Positions 7,739-15,512 of a DNA stretch of 22,802 nucleotides are shown piece by piece. The stretch covers positions 1 through 22,802 of the forward strand of contig JBILKW010000013.1 in NCBI GenBank assembly GCA_044376465.1, written 5' to 3'. A program made the position numbers and the translations under genes. The notes beneath the pieces are model-generated. The model made no database searches and had not been told where the DNA came from. It saw nothing but the letters and a program-made list of their open reading frames with translations. Each line of letters begins with the position of its first letter. The stretch's first letter is position 1. Origin of the DNA: CAJBVG01 sp044376465 (lineage in GTDB: Bacteria; Bacteroidota; Bacteroidia; Sphingobacteriales; Sphingobacteriaceae).

Positions 7739-8468
7739 AACAAAAGTATCCGTAGTTTCTTATTTAAATTCGAAAGTATTTATTAAAGGCTTGGTTCCAA
7801 ATTCATTTCATAAATTTGAAATTAACCTGGATATACCTTCTGTTTGTGCACAAAAATTAATAGAAAATACCGTTGACATCGGACTTATTCCTGTTGCAGT
7901 AATACCCGAAATAACTAATGCAAAAATTGTTTCTAATTATTGCATTTCTGCGAATGGTGCTGTAAACTCTGTGTTTCTTTTTTCTAATACTGAACTAGAA
8001 AACATTCATAAAATATATTTAGATAAACACTCACGCACTTCTAATCTATTGTGCAATATTTTGGCCAATGAATATTGGAAACTTGAGGTTGTTTTTACGG
8101 ATGAAACCATTGATGAAAGTTGCTTAAAACCTGGTGAAGGTTTTGTGCTCATTGGAGATCGCACATTCGAAAAAATCAATTCATTTAGCACTCAAATTGA
8201 TTTGGCAGAACATTGGAAAGCTTATACAGGTTTACCTTTTGTATTTGCAGTATGGGTTTCAAATAAAGAAATAGAGGAGGACATTTTACAACAATTTAAT
8301 CATTTATTACAAAATGGTTTTGAGTTTTTAACAGAGGTTATTAAGGAGAATAAACTCCTAAATTTTGATGTGAATGATTATCTTAAAAACAAAATCGAAT
8401 ACAATTTAAATGATGAGAAAAGATATGCAATCGAATTGTTTTTAAAGAAAGCCGCATTATATCGTTAG
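7731..8468 (+). CDS. mqnA: Chorismate dehydratase
   Basis: First step of the futalosine route: removes water from chorismate to give 3-[(1-carboxyvinyl)oxy]benzoate, the substrate of MqnE. The protein has a periplasmic-binding-protein-like fold but acts in the cytoplasm. I chose the ATG at 7731 (245 residues). The frame is open back to 7686, but the family begins right at VSVVSYLNS, and the extra residues upstream translate the end of the phosphatase gene. Signatures are VSYLNS (8-13), VDIGLIPV (48-55), SRTS (101-104), LIGDR (140-144), and DLAEHWKAYTGLPFVFAVW (157-175), all typical of MqnA. Its 3' end overlaps the convergent uridine phosphorylase-like gene by 12 bases. Confidence 0.93.
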   Translation: MYKTKVSVVSYLNSKVFIKGLVPNSFHKFEINLDIPSVCAQKLIENTVDIGLIPVAVIPEITNAKIVSNYCISANGAVNSVFLFSNTELENIHKIYLDKHSRTSNLLCNILANEYWKLEVVFTDETIDESCLKPGEGFVLIGDRTFEKINSFSTQIDLAEHWKAYTGLPFVFAVWVSNKEIEEDILQQFNHLLQNGFEFLTEVIKENKLLNFDVNDYLKNKIEYNLNDEKRYAIELFLKKAALYR

Positions 8469-9329
8469 TATTTTTTCTAAACTATATTCTATCATTTCTT
8501 CCATTTTAGTTTCAGTATTATTCAAAAATTCATTTGTTATTCTATTTGCTAATATTAATGAAATAGAACATGCTTCATGACCGAAATACCTGGCTAATCC
8601 AAGTATTCCTGCTGTTTCCATTTCAAAATTTGTAACTTTTCTCCCCTTATAGTCTATATTTCGTAAAGCAGTTAAAATGGAGGGGTTATGATCAGACCAT
8701 AAAAATCTTCCTTGTGGATGATAAAATCCTTGACACGTAGCTGTAATACCCAAAATCATATCTTCTTTGAATACATTTAATAGGTTATTCGAGGCTCCAA
8801 CTGTATACGGGCTTAAGTATGGAAAACTTAGTTGAATGTTGCGTTTAACTTCATTGTTTAAGCCTATCTCATTTTCTGAGTAAGGAATTTCATAAAAATT
8901 TATCAAGCCCTCTAAGCCAATGGCATACTCAGTAAGTAACATGCTGCCTAAATTTATATCCTCTTGTACTGTACCACTCGTACCTAACCTAATAATATTA
9001 AATTTACGAGGCAACTCTACATACTTTTGTAGAGAAGTATCAATTTTACTTAAAATGTTTAATTCATTAAATACGATATCTATGTTATCGGTGCCAATGC
9101 CTGTAGAAATTATAGAAATTTCTTTCTCTTTATAAGTTCCTGTAATTGTATAAAACTCTCTATTTTTCTTTTTTAGGCGTATTTTGCTTAAGTGTTTTGA
9201 TATAAGTTCTACTCTTTCAGGGTCGCCTACTGTAATAATTGTATCTGATACCTCGTTTGCAAATAAATGTAAATGGTACACACTTCCGTCTTTATTTAAA
9301 ATTAATTCGGTTGAGGAGAATCTGTTCAT
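8457..9329 (-). CDS. Uridine phosphorylase-like nucleoside phosphorylase
   Basis: Trimeric/hexameric-type nucleoside phosphorylase (PNP/UDP family), 290 residues, predicted to split a nucleoside with phosphate into base and ribose-1-phosphate. Motifs: VGDPERV (34-40, phosphate site), STGIGTDNI (76-84), RLGTSGTVQ (114-122), and FEMETAG (235-241, ribose contacts). FYHPQGR (202-208) keeps Gln206 and Arg208, the two residues that read uracil in E. coli Udp (Q166, R168); this favours uridine over purines. I considered futalosine hydrolase (MqnB) because of the menaquinone neighbours, but MqnB is shorter and lacks this uracil signature. ATG at 9327-9329 gives a full-length product. The minus strand has a near -7 box (TAATCTTG, 9346-9353 region) about 16 bases before the start. 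Transcribed alone, convergent with mqnA. Confidence 0.82.
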   Translation of the reverse strand: MNRFSSTELILNKDGSVYHLHLFANEVSDTIITVGDPERVELISKHLSKIRLKKKNREFYTITGTYKEKEISIISTGIGTDNIDIVFNELNILSKIDTSLQKYVELPRKFNIIRLGTSGTVQEDINLGSMLLTEYAIGLEGLINFYEIPYSENEIGLNNEVKRNIQLSFPYLSPYTVGASNNLLNVFKEDMILGITATCQGFYHPQGRFLWSDHNPSILTALRNIDYKGRKVTNFEMETAGILGLARYFGHEACSISLILANRITNEFLNNTETKMEEMIEYSLEKILTI

Positions 9330-9422
9330 TGTTTTTTTGTTGAGTACAAGATTAACGATTTATTTTTTTTTAAATACTATAATACCTAATTTTAAGTATA
9401 TTAATTTTAAATACATAAAATT

Positions 9423-10301
9423 ATGCATAGAACATTTGATAAAATTCTGGTACCTATGGATCTTTCAACTACATCCATATTAGCCTTAGATCATGCTCTC
9501 TATCTTGCAAAAGAATTTAAATCTGAATTACATTTACTACACGTTAAAGAAACACCCACAGTAAATAATTTTATCCACTCAATTTTTAGAAAAAAGTTGA
9601 AAGAGACCGAAATAGACACTGAATTTGTAAGCGCTCGTTTTCAAGAGTACATCAACGATTTTCAATCTAAACATGGAGTAACCACGATTGGTAAGTTTTT
9701 AGAAGGTACCGTTTATATTCAAGTATTAAATTATGCCAAACAAATTTCTGCCGGATTAATCTGTATGGGAACACACGGTTCAAAAGGCGTCGATAATTTT
9801 ATTGGCGGATCTAATACATTTAGAGTTGTTAATCAAGCCAAATGCCCTGTCTTATCTGTCCATGCAAATTCTGGCACAAAGGGAATAAAAGACATCGTTT
9901 TGCCATTAGATAGCTCGAGAGATACACGTGAGAAAGTTGACGATGCTATATACATCGCAAAACAATTCAACTCTACCATACATGTTGTAGGCGTATCAAC
10001 ATCGGGTAATGATATGATATTAAATAGACTGCGAATGGTTGCAAAACAAGTAGAAAATTATATTAAGGAAGATAAAATTGCAACAACTTTTGGCTTTAAA
10101 ACTGGTAAAAACTTAGCAAGCATAAGCCTTGAGTATGCAAAGGAAAAAGAGGCAGATTTAATTATTATAATGACGGAGCAGGAGAGTAGTGCAGGTTTTT
10201 TAGCTGGCCCTTATTCACAACAAATGATTAATGAATCTGATGTTCCAATTTTAAGTGTGCGTCCAAAAGATAGAGAAACAGAATTTGTAACTCCTTATTA
10301 A
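9423..10301 (+). CDS. Universal stress protein, two tandem UspA domains
   Basis: A 292-residue cytoplasmic protein with two UspA folds: about 1-148 and 155-285. The first starts FDKILVPMDLS and ends with GTHGSKGVDNFIGGS (116-130), an exact G-x2-G-x9-G-S nucleotide-binding motif, so this half should bind ATP. The second begins KDIVLPLDSS. Its corresponding region (MTEQESSAGFLAGPYSQ) has lost the glycine pattern, so it probably serves dimer contacts only. This split between one intact and one degenerate half is common in tandem Usps. The gene stands alone, diverging from the nucleoside phosphorylase across 93 AT-rich bases and converging on the EamA permease. Confidence 0.9.
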   Translation: MHRTFDKILVPMDLSTTSILALDHALYLAKEFKSELHLLHVKETPTVNNFIHSIFRKKLKETEIDTEFVSARFQEYINDFQSKHGVTTIGKFLEGTVYIQVLNYAKQISAGLICMGTHGSKGVDNFIGGSNTFRVVNQAKCPVLSVHANSGTKGIKDIVLPLDSSRDTREKVDDAIYIAKQFNSTIHVVGVSTSGNDMILNRLRMVAKQVENYIKEDKIATTFGFKTGKNLASISLEYAKEKEADLIIIMTEQESSAGFLAGPYSQQMINESDVPILSVRPKDRETEFVTPY

Positions 10302-10325
10302 TCTTCCACGTAATTATTGGTAGAA

Positions 10326-11192
10326 TCAAATAACATTAGAGAGGTATATGAGTAATATTGATAGTAGAGCCAATATAATTCCGTAGGTATTAGTTTTTGT
10401 AATTTGTTCTCTAAATACAGCTGCTGCAATCATAGAGTTAAACAAAATAATTCCGATGTTATTTATTGCAAACACAAATGAGCTTTCTAAAACATCACTA
10501 CTTAGAGCTTTCATTAAAAAATAAGTAGAAAAGAAATTGAGTAATCCTAAACCCATTCCACCTATAAAATCTTTAAGTTGTATTTTACTACGTTGTATAA
10601 GTTTTTGAACTAAACCTACGACTCCCGCAGAACCGAAAATACAAGCTAGTATTACAGAGAAAGGTGCTTGTGCTCCAAAATACTCTTGAGAAACTTTAAT
10701 ACTAATGTCAACCACACCACTTCCTATAAATATAAAAATAGGTATTAAGAGTATCTTCCAAGAAAACATAGTGGTTTCATCTTTTGCTTTTTTAGCACTA
10801 AAATAAATGGCTATTAATGCCAACACTATACCCAATATTTTTACAATGCCATAACTCTCATTATAATAAATAATACTAAAAGCCAATGGTATAATAAGCG
10901 ACATTTTTTGTGCAATGGATACAACCATTAAGCCACTTGTTTTTACACCATACGCAACCAAATTAAAGGTGCTAATAAACATTAAGCCGAACAGTAAAGT
11001 ATAAGGGAACCATTCTGCTTGTATCACATTGGTGCTACTAAAAGTATCGAAGCCCATAATAATGCCAGAACCTGAGGCAAAAAGGTAGTTAATGCTAATG
11101 GCATTCGAACTGTTTACTTCAAATTTCTCGAAAACTTTGAAACAAATTAGGAGTGAACCCGATAGAATAATGGAAATTAATATTAATGTCAT
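10326..11192 (-). CDS. EamA/DMT-family membrane permease
   Basis: An integral membrane protein of 288 residues with about ten hydrophobic segments in two halves of five, the layout of the drug/metabolite transporter (EamA) superfamily. The N-terminus begins directly with a membrane helix (MTLILISIILSGSLLICF). The sixth helix starts near ILLIPIFIFIGSGVVDI, marking the second half. A Lys/Asp-rich stretch (SAKKAKDET) forms the cytoplasmic link between halves. Substrate unknown. Its ATG overlaps the ribD stop (ATGA, 11189-11192), so it is translationally coupled to ribD. A role in riboflavin or precursor transport is possible from this context but not shown by the sequence. Confidence 0.8.
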   Translation of the reverse strand: MTLILISIILSGSLLICFKVFEKFEVNSSNAISINYLFASGSGIIMGFDTFSSTNVIQAEWFPYTLLFGLMFISTFNLVAYGVKTSGLMVVSIAQKMSLIIPLAFSIIYYNESYGIVKILGIVLALIAIYFSAKKAKDETTMFSWKILLIPIFIFIGSGVVDISIKVSQEYFGAQAPFSVILACIFGSAGVVGLVQKLIQRSKIQLKDFIGGMGLGLLNFFSTYFLMKALSSDVLESSFVFAINNIGIILFNSMIAAAVFREQITKTNTYGIILALLSILLIYLSNVI

Positions 11193-12232
11193 ACACGATG
11201 ATAAATAAATAGTTCATCATCTCCTAAATCAATTTTAGAAAAAAGTCTGCCCTCAGAAATGGGTGCTTTTATTCCTTGACCTAAATTACTTTTCGATTTA
11301 AACATACGTACCTCATCCCATAAGCCAAATTGAACAAATTCATTTATGGTATATGCACCACCTTCAATAATTAACGATTGTATTTCCATTAAATACAATT
11401 GAAATAAAATGAATTGCGGCACCAATCCATAAAAATCAATTTGTACAAATTGAATATTACCATCTAATTCTGTTTTATGGTTATTAAAAATGATGGTTTT
11501 AGAGTCGGCATTAAATATGTTTAACTCTTTGGCTAATTTTAAATCTCTATCAATAATTACCCGTACAGGGTTTTTTCCAACCCAATCGCGCACCGTTAAA
11601 ATGGGATTATCAACTTGTACAGTTTTAGTTCCTACCAATATAGCTTGTTCTTCAGAGCGCCATCTATGGTTAAGCTTACGAGCTTCTGTTCCGCTAATAT
11701 TACTTCGAGTATTTTCTGCAATACTAATATACCCATCTTTAGATTCGGCCCATTTTAAAATCACATATGGTCTTTGAAGAGTATGGTAAGTGAAAAATCG
11801 TTTATTTAGTTCGTATCCTTCTTCCTTTAATACATTGATGTTTACCTCTACACCAGCATTTTTTAAACGATCAACCCCTTTGCCATTAACAGAACCAAAC
11901 GGGTCGATGTTAGAAATAACTACTTTTGGAATTCGGTATTTTATGATAAGATCTGCACAAGGAGGTGTTTTACCTGTGTGCGCGCAAGGTTCGAGATTTA
12001 CATAAAGAGTAGATTTTGATAAGATGTTCGCAGCATCGGCAACATTTGTTAATACTTGCTGTACGGCATTTACCTCTGCATGTGCTTTGCCATATGCCTC
12101 ATGGTAACCTTCGCCAATAATATTGCCCTCGTATACAATTACAGCTCCTACCATGGGGTTGGGTTGTACATTGCCCAAGCCTTGTTGGGCCAATTCAAAA
12201 CAACGCCTCATGTATAGTTCGTCTGTATTCAT
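11189..12232 (-). CDS. ribD: Bifunctional riboflavin deaminase/reductase
   Basis: Two consecutive steps of riboflavin synthesis: deamination of the pyrimidine from GTP cyclohydrolase II and NADPH-dependent reduction of its ribosyl side chain. Of the 347 residues, about 1-145 form the zinc-dependent cytidine-deaminase-like domain. HAE at 51-53 and PCAHTGKTPPC with C83 and C92 bind zinc, E53 being the proton shuttle. Residues about 150-347 are the RibD C-terminal reductase (RPYVILKWAESKDG, then GTKTVQVDNPILTVR). Full length and intact. It is the first gene of an operon with the downstream EamA permease. It diverges from prmC across 35 bases; a near -7 box (TATTTTTA) sits four bases before its ATG. 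Confidence 0.95.
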   Translation of the reverse strand: MNTDELYMRRCFELAQQGLGNVQPNPMVGAVIVYEGNIIGEGYHEAYGKAHAEVNAVQQVLTNVADAANILSKSTLYVNLEPCAHTGKTPPCADLIIKYRIPKVVISNIDPFGSVNGKGVDRLKNAGVEVNINVLKEEGYELNKRFFTYHTLQRPYVILKWAESKDGYISIAENTRSNISGTEARKLNHRWRSEEQAILVGTKTVQVDNPILTVRDWVGKNPVRVIIDRDLKLAKELNIFNADSKTIIFNNHKTELDGNIQFVQIDFYGLVPQFILFQLYLMEIQSLIIEGGAYTINEFVQFGLWDEVRMFKSKSNLGQGIKAPISEGRLFSKIDLGDDELFIYHRV

Positions 12233-12236
12233 AGCG

Positions 12237-12264
12237 TAAAAATAAATTAATTATTTTAGTTTTG
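12237..12264. promoter_or_regulatory. Compact bidirectional promoter between ribD and prmC
   Basis: The plus strand holds TAGTTTTG at 12257-12264, a full TAnnTTTG match ending three bases before the prmC ATG at 12268. The minus strand holds TATTTTTA at 12237-12244, one base off the consensus and four bases before the ribD ATG. With only 35 bases between the genes, any -33 elements must lie inside the opposite promoter or gene. Both transcripts would be essentially leaderless. Confidence 0.45.
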
Positions 12265-12267
12265 GAC

Positions 12268-13131
12268 ATGTTTTCAAGAACCAAAACAGTTAGAGAGTCA
12301 TTTCAACATTTCCAACTTCTTATAGGATCAACATACGAAGCCGATGAGGCCAGAAGTATCAGTCAGATTGTGTTTAAAGAAATATTAGGATATGATACCA
12401 TCAAACTAATTTTAAACGAAAATGAACTACTACCTGCACCTTTGTTTGAACAGCTTGATCAAGTTGCCTATTTATTAAACCAACATAAACCAATTCAATA
12501 CATTTTAGGTTTTGAAGAGTTTATGGGAATTAAGCTTTATGTAAATGAAAATGTATTAATTCCTCGACCTGAAACAGAAGAGCTTGTACAGTGGATTGTG
12601 GAAGATTACAAACAGCAGAAAAACCTAACAATTGCTGATATTGGAACCGGTTCTGGTTGCATTGCGATAAGCCTAAAAAAGATAATTCCTCAAGCTTTTG
12701 TGCATGCCATTGATGTTTCTAAATCGGCATTAGACATTGCCTCAAAAAATGCATTACATACACAACAAGAGATTCATTTCCATCAATTAAACATTTTGAA
12801 TGATGATTTACCTACTAAGTTTGATGTATTAGTGAGTAACCCTCCTTATGTTTTAGAAAGTGAGAAAATGCAAATGCGTAAAAATGTATTAGATTTTGAG
12901 CCCAGTTTAGCTCTATTTGTACCCGATGATGATCCGCTTTTATTTTACAAACGAATAGCTATGCTTGCTGAGCAACAATTAAATGATGCAGGAACCTTGT
13001 ATTTTGAAATTAACGAATCATACGCAGCTGAAACTCAAAAATTATTTTCAGAAAATGCATGGCATACACCCGAATTACGTAACGATATTAGGGGAAAAGC
13101 AAGAATGTTAAAGGCAACAAAACGAAGTTAA
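12268..13131 (+). CDS. prmC: Release factor glutamine N5-methyltransferase
   Basis: Methylates the glutamine of the GGQ motif in peptide release factors RF1 and RF2, which speeds translation termination. With the ATG at 12268 the protein has 287 residues; the frame also opens with a TTG at 12262, which I rejected because it lies inside the -7 box. An N-terminal helical domain (1-75) binds the release factor. Then come LIPRPETE (97-104), the SAM motif IADIGTGSGCIA (122-133), an acidic motif AIDVS (147-151), and the catalytic NPPY (191-194) that holds the target glutamine. Its stop shares TTAA with the stop of the convergent xerD. Confidence 0.94.
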   Translation: MFSRTKTVRESFQHFQLLIGSTYEADEARSISQIVFKEILGYDTIKLILNENELLPAPLFEQLDQVAYLLNQHKPIQYILGFEEFMGIKLYVNENVLIPRPETEELVQWIVEDYKQQKNLTIADIGTGSGCIAISLKKIIPQAFVHAIDVSKSALDIASKNALHTQQEIHFHQLNILNDDLPTKFDVLVSNPPYVLESEKMQMRKNVLDFEPSLALFVPDDDPLLFYKRIAMLAEQQLNDAGTLYFEINESYAAETQKLFSENAWHTPELRNDIRGKARMLKATKRS

Positions 13132-14051
13132 ACTTTTACTCTTTTTTTATTTTTAGAGCGAGGATGAAAACTAAAAATCGTTTCTTTTAAATAATTACGA
13201 TCTAAATGAGTGTAAATTTCGGTAGTGGTAATGGATTCGTGACCAAGCATTTCTTGTACAGCTCGTAAATCTGCACCACCTTCTACTAAGTGCGTTGCAA
13301 AAGAGTGGCGAAAGGTATGTGGGCTAATGCTCTTGCGTATGTTGGCTATTTTTGCAGTTTGTTTAATGATATTAAAAATCATTACTCTAGACAATCTACT
13401 GCCCCTGCGATTTAAAAATAAAAAATCTTCTTCGCCTTTTTTTATAAGAAGGTGTACTCGAATTTCATTTTGATATATTTTAATGAGTTTTTTTGCCGAA
13501 GAACCAAGGGGTACAAAACGTTCTTTGTTACCTTTACCAGTAACTTTTAAAAAATCAATTTCAAAATAAATATCAGATATTTTAAGATTCACTAATTCTG
13601 TAACGCGTAAACCACAAGCATACAAGGTTTCTAGGATCGTTTTATTTCTAAACCCTTCTGGTGTGCTCAGATCGATAGAATCGAGCATGATGTTAACCTC
13701 GTCTAAGCTAAGTGTATCTGGTAATTTTCGGCCTAATTTCGGGGTATCTACGAGGGCAGAAGGGTCTATTTTTACAATATTTTCCAATAATAAATACTTA
13801 TAATAGGCTTTAATGCCTGATAAAATCCTTGCTTGGGAACTAGCCGTCATTCCAAGTTCATTTATCCATACCAAAAATTCTTTTATATCTTTGGATGCAA
13901 CATTTACAGGAGAAGTATTTTGCTTGATGTAAACAAAGTATTGATGAAGCTTGTCTACATCATGAATATAAGCATCAATAGAATTCTTCGAAAGCGAACG
14001 TTCTAACTTTAAATACGATTTAAAACCTTTAATACTTGAAATCCAATCCAT
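13128..14051 (-). CDS. xerD: Tyrosine recombinase XerD/XerC type
   Basis: Site-specific recombinase that resolves chromosome dimers at dif. The 307-residue protein has the N-terminal SAM-like core-binding domain (about 1-90) and the C-terminal catalytic domain. All six catalytic residues are visible: R149 (ACGLRVTEL), K173 (TGKGNKERFVPL), H245 and R248 (PHTFRHSFATHL), H271 (LGHESI) and Y280 (TTTEIYTHL). Length and the surrounding housekeeping genes point to the cellular Xer recombinase rather than a phage integrase. I cannot separate XerC from XerD with certainty, though SKNSIDAY and the C-terminus favour XerD. The ATG at 14049-14051 matches the usual family start and overlaps the ATG of the divergent aroQ by two bases. 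Confidence 0.9.
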   Translation of the reverse strand: MDWISSIKGFKSYLKLERSLSKNSIDAYIHDVDKLHQYFVYIKQNTSPVNVASKDIKEFLVWINELGMTASSQARILSGIKAYYKYLLLENIVKIDPSALVDTPKLGRKLPDTLSLDEVNIMLDSIDLSTPEGFRNKTILETLYACGLRVTELVNLKISDIYFEIDFLKVTGKGNKERFVPLGSSAKKLIKIYQNEIRVHLLIKKGEEDFLFLNRRGSRLSRVMIFNIIKQTAKIANIRKSISPHTFRHSFATHLVEGGADLRAVQEMLGHESITTTEIYTHLDRNYLKETIFSFHPRSKNKKRVKV

Positions 14052-14472
14052 GTCTACTAAAAAAGTAATAATAATTAATGGGCCTAATCTTAATTTAATA
14101 GGTAAACGAGAAAGGACAATATACGGAGAATTATCGTTCGATGAATATTTAAATATGGTTAAATTAAAGTATAAAAACCTAGAAATCCACTATTATCAAT
14201 CGAATGATGAAGGGGAAATAATACAAAAAATTCACTCTGCTAATGAAAAATTTGATGGCATTATTATAAACCCTGGAGCATACGGACATACTTCTATAGC
14301 CATTGCAGATGCTGTTGCAGCCATACAACTTGATTGTGTTGAAGTACATATTTCTAACATATATGCTCGTGAGAATTTCAGGCATTACACTTTAATTAGT
14401 GCTAAGTGTAAAGGGAGCATTAGTGGTTTTGGATTACAATCGTACGAACTAGCCTTGAACTATTTTAACTAA
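14050..14472 (+). CDS. aroQ: 3-dehydroquinate dehydratase, type II
   Basis: Third step of the shikimate pathway: trans-elimination of water from 3-dehydroquinate in a dodecameric cytoplasmic enzyme. The 140 residues are typical. Active-site features: INGPNLNLIGKRE (9-21, with N13 and R20), catalytic Y25 in TIYG, NPGAYGHTS (74-82, N74 and H80), EVHISNIYARENFRH (98-112, H100, R107, R111). It supplies the chorismate used by mqnA, among other routes. The start codon at 14050 is two bases inside the start codon of xerD on the other strand; SerThrLysLys before VIIINGPN fits the family, so the start is credible. Its 3' end overlaps the glycosyltransferase stop by four bases (CTAA). Confidence 0.95.
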   Translation: MSTKKVIIINGPNLNLIGKRERTIYGELSFDEYLNMVKLKYKNLEIHYYQSNDEGEIIQKIHSANEKFDGIIINPGAYGHTSIAIADAVAAIQLDCVEVHISNIYARENFRHYTLISAKCKGSISGFGLQSYELALNYFN

Positions 14473-15512
14473 TAAAACTTTTTAGGATCTAGTTTATTAA
14501 ATGTTTTTTTACCTAGTAAAAAATAATCAAATACAATGCTTCTGTTGTAAATACCTGTATTATTAGGCGATTTGAAGAGTTTTAATAATTTTTTTCGTTT
14601 GTTGTGCCAAGTGATTTGAGTAATTAAAAAATCGTAATGAGCTCTGTTAATTGCAAAAGCATGTCTAAATTTACCTGCTAACATAAACCTAATCCATTGT
14701 ATTAAATCAAGTACATGTCTTATAAAAATAATGCTAAATGATTTATGTAGCGCAAGATTTTTTCTTAAGGTAATTAAGCTATTTCTGAAATTTAAATACG
14801 TTTTATGTGGATTGCTTTCATGCAAGGTTGCACCTCCTAAATGATAAACCACAGATGCGTTGCAACTATACACTTTGTAGCCCATGTTTTTTATTCTCCA
14901 ACATAAATCAATCTCTTCCATGTGTGCAAAAAAATCAACATCTAAACCACCAGATTTGTGATACACATCTGCTTTTATAAACATCGCAGCACCACTCGCC
15001 CAAAATATTTCCGTGTTTCCTTTGTATTGATTTTCGTCTTTTTCAACAGTATCAAAAATTCTGCCTTTGCAAAAAGGATACCCAAATTTATCGATATAAC
15101 CACCGGCAGCACCAGCATATTCGAAGTTCTTTTTATCTAAATAACTAAGTATTTTTGGTTGGGCAATGGCAATATCTATATTGTTTTCCATCAACTCAAT
15201 TACCGGTTCTATCCAATTCTCTGTTACTTCTACATCAGAATTCAATAAAATATAATAATCTACGTCTGTAATTCTGTTTAATATATTTTGATAGCCCTCC
15301 GCATATCCTCCATTTATCTCATTCTTTAGTATTTCGAATGTTGGTAAATTAGCTTTAACCCATTCAACTGATCCATCTGTAGAAGCATTGTCGGCCAAAA
15401 CTAAACGAAGATTAGGATAGCTACTATTATATACAGATGGCAAGAATTCTGGTAATAGTTTTTCACCATTATAATTTAATACTACAACTGCAACTCTAGG
15501 GAATTTGCTCAT
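14469..15512 (-). CDS. Family 2 glycosyltransferase
   Basis: A GT-A fold inverting glycosyltransferase of 347 residues that should add a sugar from a nucleotide donor to a cell-surface glycan or lipid. The N-terminus VAVVVLNYNGEKLL (7-20) starts the nucleotide-binding fold. DNASTDG (41-47) binds the uridine or thymidine part, NSDVEV (91-96) contains the metal-binding acids, and EEIDLCWRI further on matches the ED-type catalytic base region. FWASGAAMFIKADVY is typical of the WcaA/rhamnosyltransferase-like branch. The hydrophobic part near residue 260 suggests peripheral membrane contact. It is the last gene of the operon GWxTD protein, acyltransferase, glycosyltransferase, and its ATG overlaps the acyltransferase stop by one base. 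The acceptor sugar is unknown. Confidence 0.88.
   Translation of the reverse strand: MSKFPRVAVVVLNYNGEKLLPEFLPSVYNSSYPNLRLVLADNASTDGSVEWVKANLPTFEILKNEINGGYAEGYQNILNRITDVDYYILLNSDVEVTENWIEPVIELMENNIDIAIAQPKILSYLDKKNFEYAGAAGGYIDKFGYPFCKGRIFDTVEKDENQYKGNTEIFWASGAAMFIKADVYHKSGGLDVDFFAHMEEIDLCWRIKNMGYKVYSCNASVVYHLGGATLHESNPHKTYLNFRNSLITLRKNLALHKSFSIIFIRHVLDLIQWIRFMLAGKFRHAFAINRAHYDFLITQITWHNKRKKLLKLFKSPNNTGIYNRSIVFDYFLLGKKTFNKLDPKKFY

Noticed and set aside
8457..9329. Assignment of the nucleoside phosphorylase as futalosine hydrolase (MqnB)
   Set aside because: Tempting beside mqnE and mqnA, but the protein is longer than MqnB and keeps the Gln/Arg uracil-reading pair and GDPERV phosphate motif of uridine phosphorylases.
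12262..12267. TTG start for prmC (and likewise TTG starts at 1011, 16417 and 17867 for other genes)
   Set aside because: In every case an ATG lies 1-6 codons further in and gives the normal family N-terminus or a better signal peptide.
13128..14051. Phage or integrative-element integrase
   Set aside because: All neighbours are housekeeping genes, no attachment-site repeats were seen, and length and motifs fit cellular XerD.
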